A model generated the notes under the pieces. The model worked only from the letters and a program-made list of their open reading frames with translations. It was not told the origin of the DNA and ran no database searches. From Lacrimispora sphenoides (lineage in GTDB: Bacteria > Bacillota > Clostridia > Lachnospirales > Lachnospiraceae), in assembly GCF_900105215.1 (NCBI RefSeq), contig NZ_FOIP01000002.1, positions 2,227,171 through 2,291,170 on the forward strand: a DNA stretch of 64,000 nucleotides, in the 5' to 3' direction. The stretch's first letter is position 1. Each line of letters opens with the position of its first letter. Positions 61,422-64,000 of this stretch are shown one piece after another. Position numbers and translations under genes: made by a program.

Positions 61422-62394
61422 TTATAGCAAAGCCGCTGTTATAATTGACATTTTATAAACCTCATCAGCATTGCATCCTCTTGAGAGATCATTGATCGGA
61501 GCATTGAGACCCTGCAGAATGGGGCCGAAAGCTTCAAAGCCTCCTAAGCGCTGCGCAATTTTATAGCCGATATTGCCGGCATCAATATCCGGGAAAATGA
61601 ATGTGTTGGCATGTCCGGCTACATGAGAGTCCGGGGCCTTTACCTTCGCTACTGTGGGAGAAAAAGCGGCATCAAACTGCAGCTCACCATCTACCGGAAA
61701 GTCTAAATTCATTGCCTTCAATTTCTCAGCCGCATTGTGCATTTTATCAACGGATTCGCCTTTTCCGGAACCAAGCGTACTGTAGGAAAGCAGTGCGACA
61801 TTGGGATTAATGGAGAAAGTACCGGCTGTTCTGGCTGTCTCCAATACAATTTCTACCAGCTCGTTTTCATCGGGATCAACATTAATGGCGCAATCAGCCA
61901 TCGCATACATTTCACTGCCGCTTTCTGTCTGCCGGTATAGAATAAAGCAGCTGGAAACAATTTTGCTGCCAGGTCTGGCTTTAATCAGCTGCAAAGCCGG
62001 TCTTACCGTATCAGCAGTCGAATAGGTTGCTCCGCCTAACAAACAGTCTGCTTTTCTCATTTTGACCAACATGGTTCCGAAATAATTGGATTTTTCAAGT
62101 GCTGCCCGGCAGGCTGCTTCATCCATCTTACCCTTTCTCAATTCTACCATTTTGGCTACCATTTCTTCTAATCCTTCATAATTAAGTGGATCAATTTTTT
62201 CAATGCCATCGACGGGCCAGCCAAATTCTTTTGCCAGCTGCGTCTATTTTACCAGGATTGCCAAGAAGGACCGGCGTAAGAACACCTTCATTGTAAAGGC
62301 GGCTGGCTGCTTCCAGGATTCTTGGATCAGTGCCTTCGGTAAATACGATTTTTCTTTTTTGAACTTTCAATGCGGCAACCATATTTTCGAACAT
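61422..62394 (-). pseudogene. pta: phosphate acetyltransferase, interrupted by one frameshift
   Basis: The N-terminal frame (from ATG 62394: MFENMVAALKVQKRKIVFTE GTDPRILEAASRLYN) and the C-terminal frame (61422-62162: MLVKMRKADCLLGGATYSTA, FPDIDAGNIGYKIAQRLGGF) are both excellent Pta. They are joined in different frames: near 62234-62235 there is one base too many (GCAGCTGGCAAAAG where GCAGCTGCAAAAG restores AAAKEFGWPVDG). Pta makes acetyl phosphate from acetyl-CoA in acetate fermentation. No ackA follows here. Probably either a sequencing/assembly error or a recent inactivation. Confidence 0.85.
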
Positions 62395-62519
62395 ATTCAT
62401 TTCCTCCTCTGGTTATTTGATACTTATTTTATCAAGTATAAACCAAATCACATGAATAAATCAATAACGTTTCCCTAACTGCCCAAAACTTATCAATATA
62501 ATCTCTCATACCGTTGGTT

Positions 62520-63910
62520 TCATTTGCCTTCCTTTGGAATGCTTACTGTAAAACAACTGCCCTGCTCTTTTACGCTCTCCGCCGTCACAGTTCCATCATG
62601 GGCGGCGACAATGGACTTAACAATAGCAAGACCGATTCCGGCGCCTCCGAATTTCCGGTTCCTGGATTTGTCGGTTCTGTAAAAGCGCTCAAAGATTAAC
62701 GGCAACTCCGCTTCAGGAATTCCAATTCCCGTGTCCTTTACCTTAACAATCCCCCACCGGTCCGTTTCATATACTTTAATCTCTATAGCTCCGCCCTCCG
62801 GCGTGTATTTGACGGCATTGGAAAGCAGATTGGCCACGACCTGGCTGAATCTGTTTTTATCCGCTTCAGCAAAGACCGGACTGCCCTCTATGGAAAGAGA
62901 TAAGTTCTTCTTGCTGATTTCTCCCTCCATCGTATCTGACACCGTTTGTACAATCTCCAGCAAATCGATCCGGGTTTTATTTAAGACCAGGTTTTCACTC
63001 TCTATCTTCGCCAGCTGCCCCAAATCCTCAACCAGCGTTCCAAGACGCATTACCTCCTCATGGCAGCTTTTCAGCCGTTCAGGGGTTGCATCCCATAAAC
63101 CTTCGATCATGGCTTCCAAATGGGAACTCAAGGCAGTCAGCGGTGTACGCAGTTCATGAGCCACATCTGCAGTCATCTGTTTGCGCAGTCCTTCCTGTGT
63201 TTTAAGGGCATCGGAGAGATGATTGATTGCGTCTGCAAGATCATCAAGCTCCCGTATCCTTGTACCTGGCTCGAACCGGATGTCATAGTTGCCTTTAGAT
63301 ATTTGTTTGGCAATATAAGCCGTTTTTTGTGACTGGACGGGATATTCTTCGGGCAAGGAGACACCCTACCACCACTGAGCAGGCGCTGGACAAGATTCCT
63401 ATGACAAGAAGGACTGTATTCATGACATTGATAAAATTGAAATCAGCCTCATTCATAAAGAACGGACCGTAATACTTAATAGAGACTGCTCCCACCTTTT
63501 TCCCATTCTGATCAATTTCAAAGGTGTGGTCCACAAAGCCGCCCTCAGTGCCCCTCTCTTCCATACGCGCTGATATCTCATTCATAATCTGACCGCATAG
63601 GCTCATGTCATGGTTTTCCGCATCCCATACCATGTTTCCTCCTGCGTCGTACAGTTTCACGATATACCCGTCATACAAGGCATTCATGCCGATGGCATGA
63701 ACGTAGTCAAGCTTCCAGTTCCGTTTTGAATCCATCGTACTGCCTGCTTAAATCATCTACAATATTTTCCCTGCGCTCCCGCCCAAGTTCCGTGATATAC
63801 TTCTCAAACTCCCGGTTAATAACCCAGTTGGAAAGAAGGCCAATCAGTCCAATAGTGACCAGAAGCGTCAGCAAAATAGAAAGAGACAGCTGTTTTCTTA
63901 GGCTCTTCAA
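62520..63910 (-). pseudogene. sensor histidine kinase, interrupted by two frameshifts
   Basis: Three overlapping frames together make one kinase. 63707-63910 holds TM1 (MKSLRKQLSLSILLTLLVTI), 63295-63735 the extracellular sensor part and TM2 (FNFINVMNTVLLVIGILSSA), and 62520-63356 HAMP (IRELDDLADAINHLSDALKT), the H-box DVAHELRTPLTALSSHLEAM, the N-box LLSNAVKYTPEG and the G-boxes. The breaks are at a run of six A (63323-63328) and a run of four A (63724-63727); removing one A at each restores ...RPVTKTAYIAKQIS and ...GFKRNWKLDY. The start is TTG 63910, overlapping the response-regulator stop. Membrane sensor of unknown stimulus. Confidence 0.88.
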
Positions 63911-64000
63911 TCTCCATCCCCTCCGAATTTATATCCCAGCCCCGGGATCGTCCGCACATACACCGGGTTTTTGGGATCGTCCTCAACCTTTTTTCTAATG
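63907..64000 (-). CDS. OmpR-type response regulator, C-terminal end only
   Basis: From the window edge the frame reads IRKKVEDDPKNPVYVRTIPG LGYKFGGDGD and stops at 63907. The VxTVRGxGYKF-like pattern (VRTIPGLGYKF) is the C-terminal winged-helix signature of OmpR/PhoB regulators. Its stop overlaps the start of the histidine kinase, the normal order of a two-component operon. The rest of the gene is outside the window. Confidence 0.88.
   Translation of the reverse strand, partial: IRKKVEDDPKNPVYVRTIPGLGYKFGGDGD

Overview
The window reads like a chromosome segment of a spore-forming, anaerobic, low-GC Gram-positive bacterium. Lachnospiraceae (Lacrimispora / 'Clostridium' type) is my best guess, inferred from gene content: a hybrid cluster protein operon, a spore photoproduct lyase homologue, a collagen-like exosporium-type protein, DUF1858 proteins, CdaR/GntP/glycerate kinase, many PTS genes and a phosphotransacetylase. 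No rRNA, tRNA or CRISPR array was seen.

Layout. 1-13 kb: an accessory zone of short, mostly single-gene units (MsrA-like, YkvA, acetyltransferases, MBL hydrolase, DUF2207 protein, YoaP-like) with an IS3-family element (2256-3728) sitting in the loop of a transcription terminator. A ~77-bp promoter-containing repeat recurs here four times and once more at 58.6 kb. 9-17.7 kb: a zone of low-complexity or Cys-rich proteins (collagen-like GXY protein, DUF4489, a CECKRE repeat protein, YmaF, CAP-domain secreted protein) plus a 28-codon holin-like type I toxin candidate. 17.8-23.8 kb: Rrf2 regulator, rhodanese-TtcA-like and TcdA genes (tRNA/sulfur), then a Ca2+-type P-ATPase with an XRE regulator. 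24.1-29.2 kb: a nitrosative-stress module (cupin, Hcp, DUF1858, unknown, hemerythrin) divergent from a Crp/Fnr regulator and followed by an Fe-S protein; a near-identical palindrome lies upstream of both units. 29.2-37 kb: SplB-like protein, chemoreceptor, glycerate-use cluster. 37-41 kb: a Lon-family protease whose Walker A lysine is replaced by isoleucine, an adjacent DUF1858 gene, and a TetR regulator; matching palindromes lie upstream of lon, upstream of tetR and 34 kb away upstream of an acetyltransferase. 41-52.5 kb: two sugar-PTS loci, one ascorbate-type with a TrpA-like enzyme in place of the usual Ula enzymes, the other combining a beta-glucoside-type PTS, a GH1 phospho-beta-glucosidase, an M81 (MlrC-like) protein, an M24-fold protein lacking metal ligands, and an RpiR regulator. 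52.8-61.2 kb: another accessory zone (cell-wall-binding protein, methyltransferases, UbiA, acetyltransferases, Pro-rich repeat protein). 61.4-64 kb: pta and a two-component system, where three single-base frameshifts fall within about 1.5 kb.

Most intergenic regions carry clear hairpins. Starts were chosen by Shine-Dalgarno position where the longest frame was implausible. Family names come from recognition of sequence motifs, without database searches.
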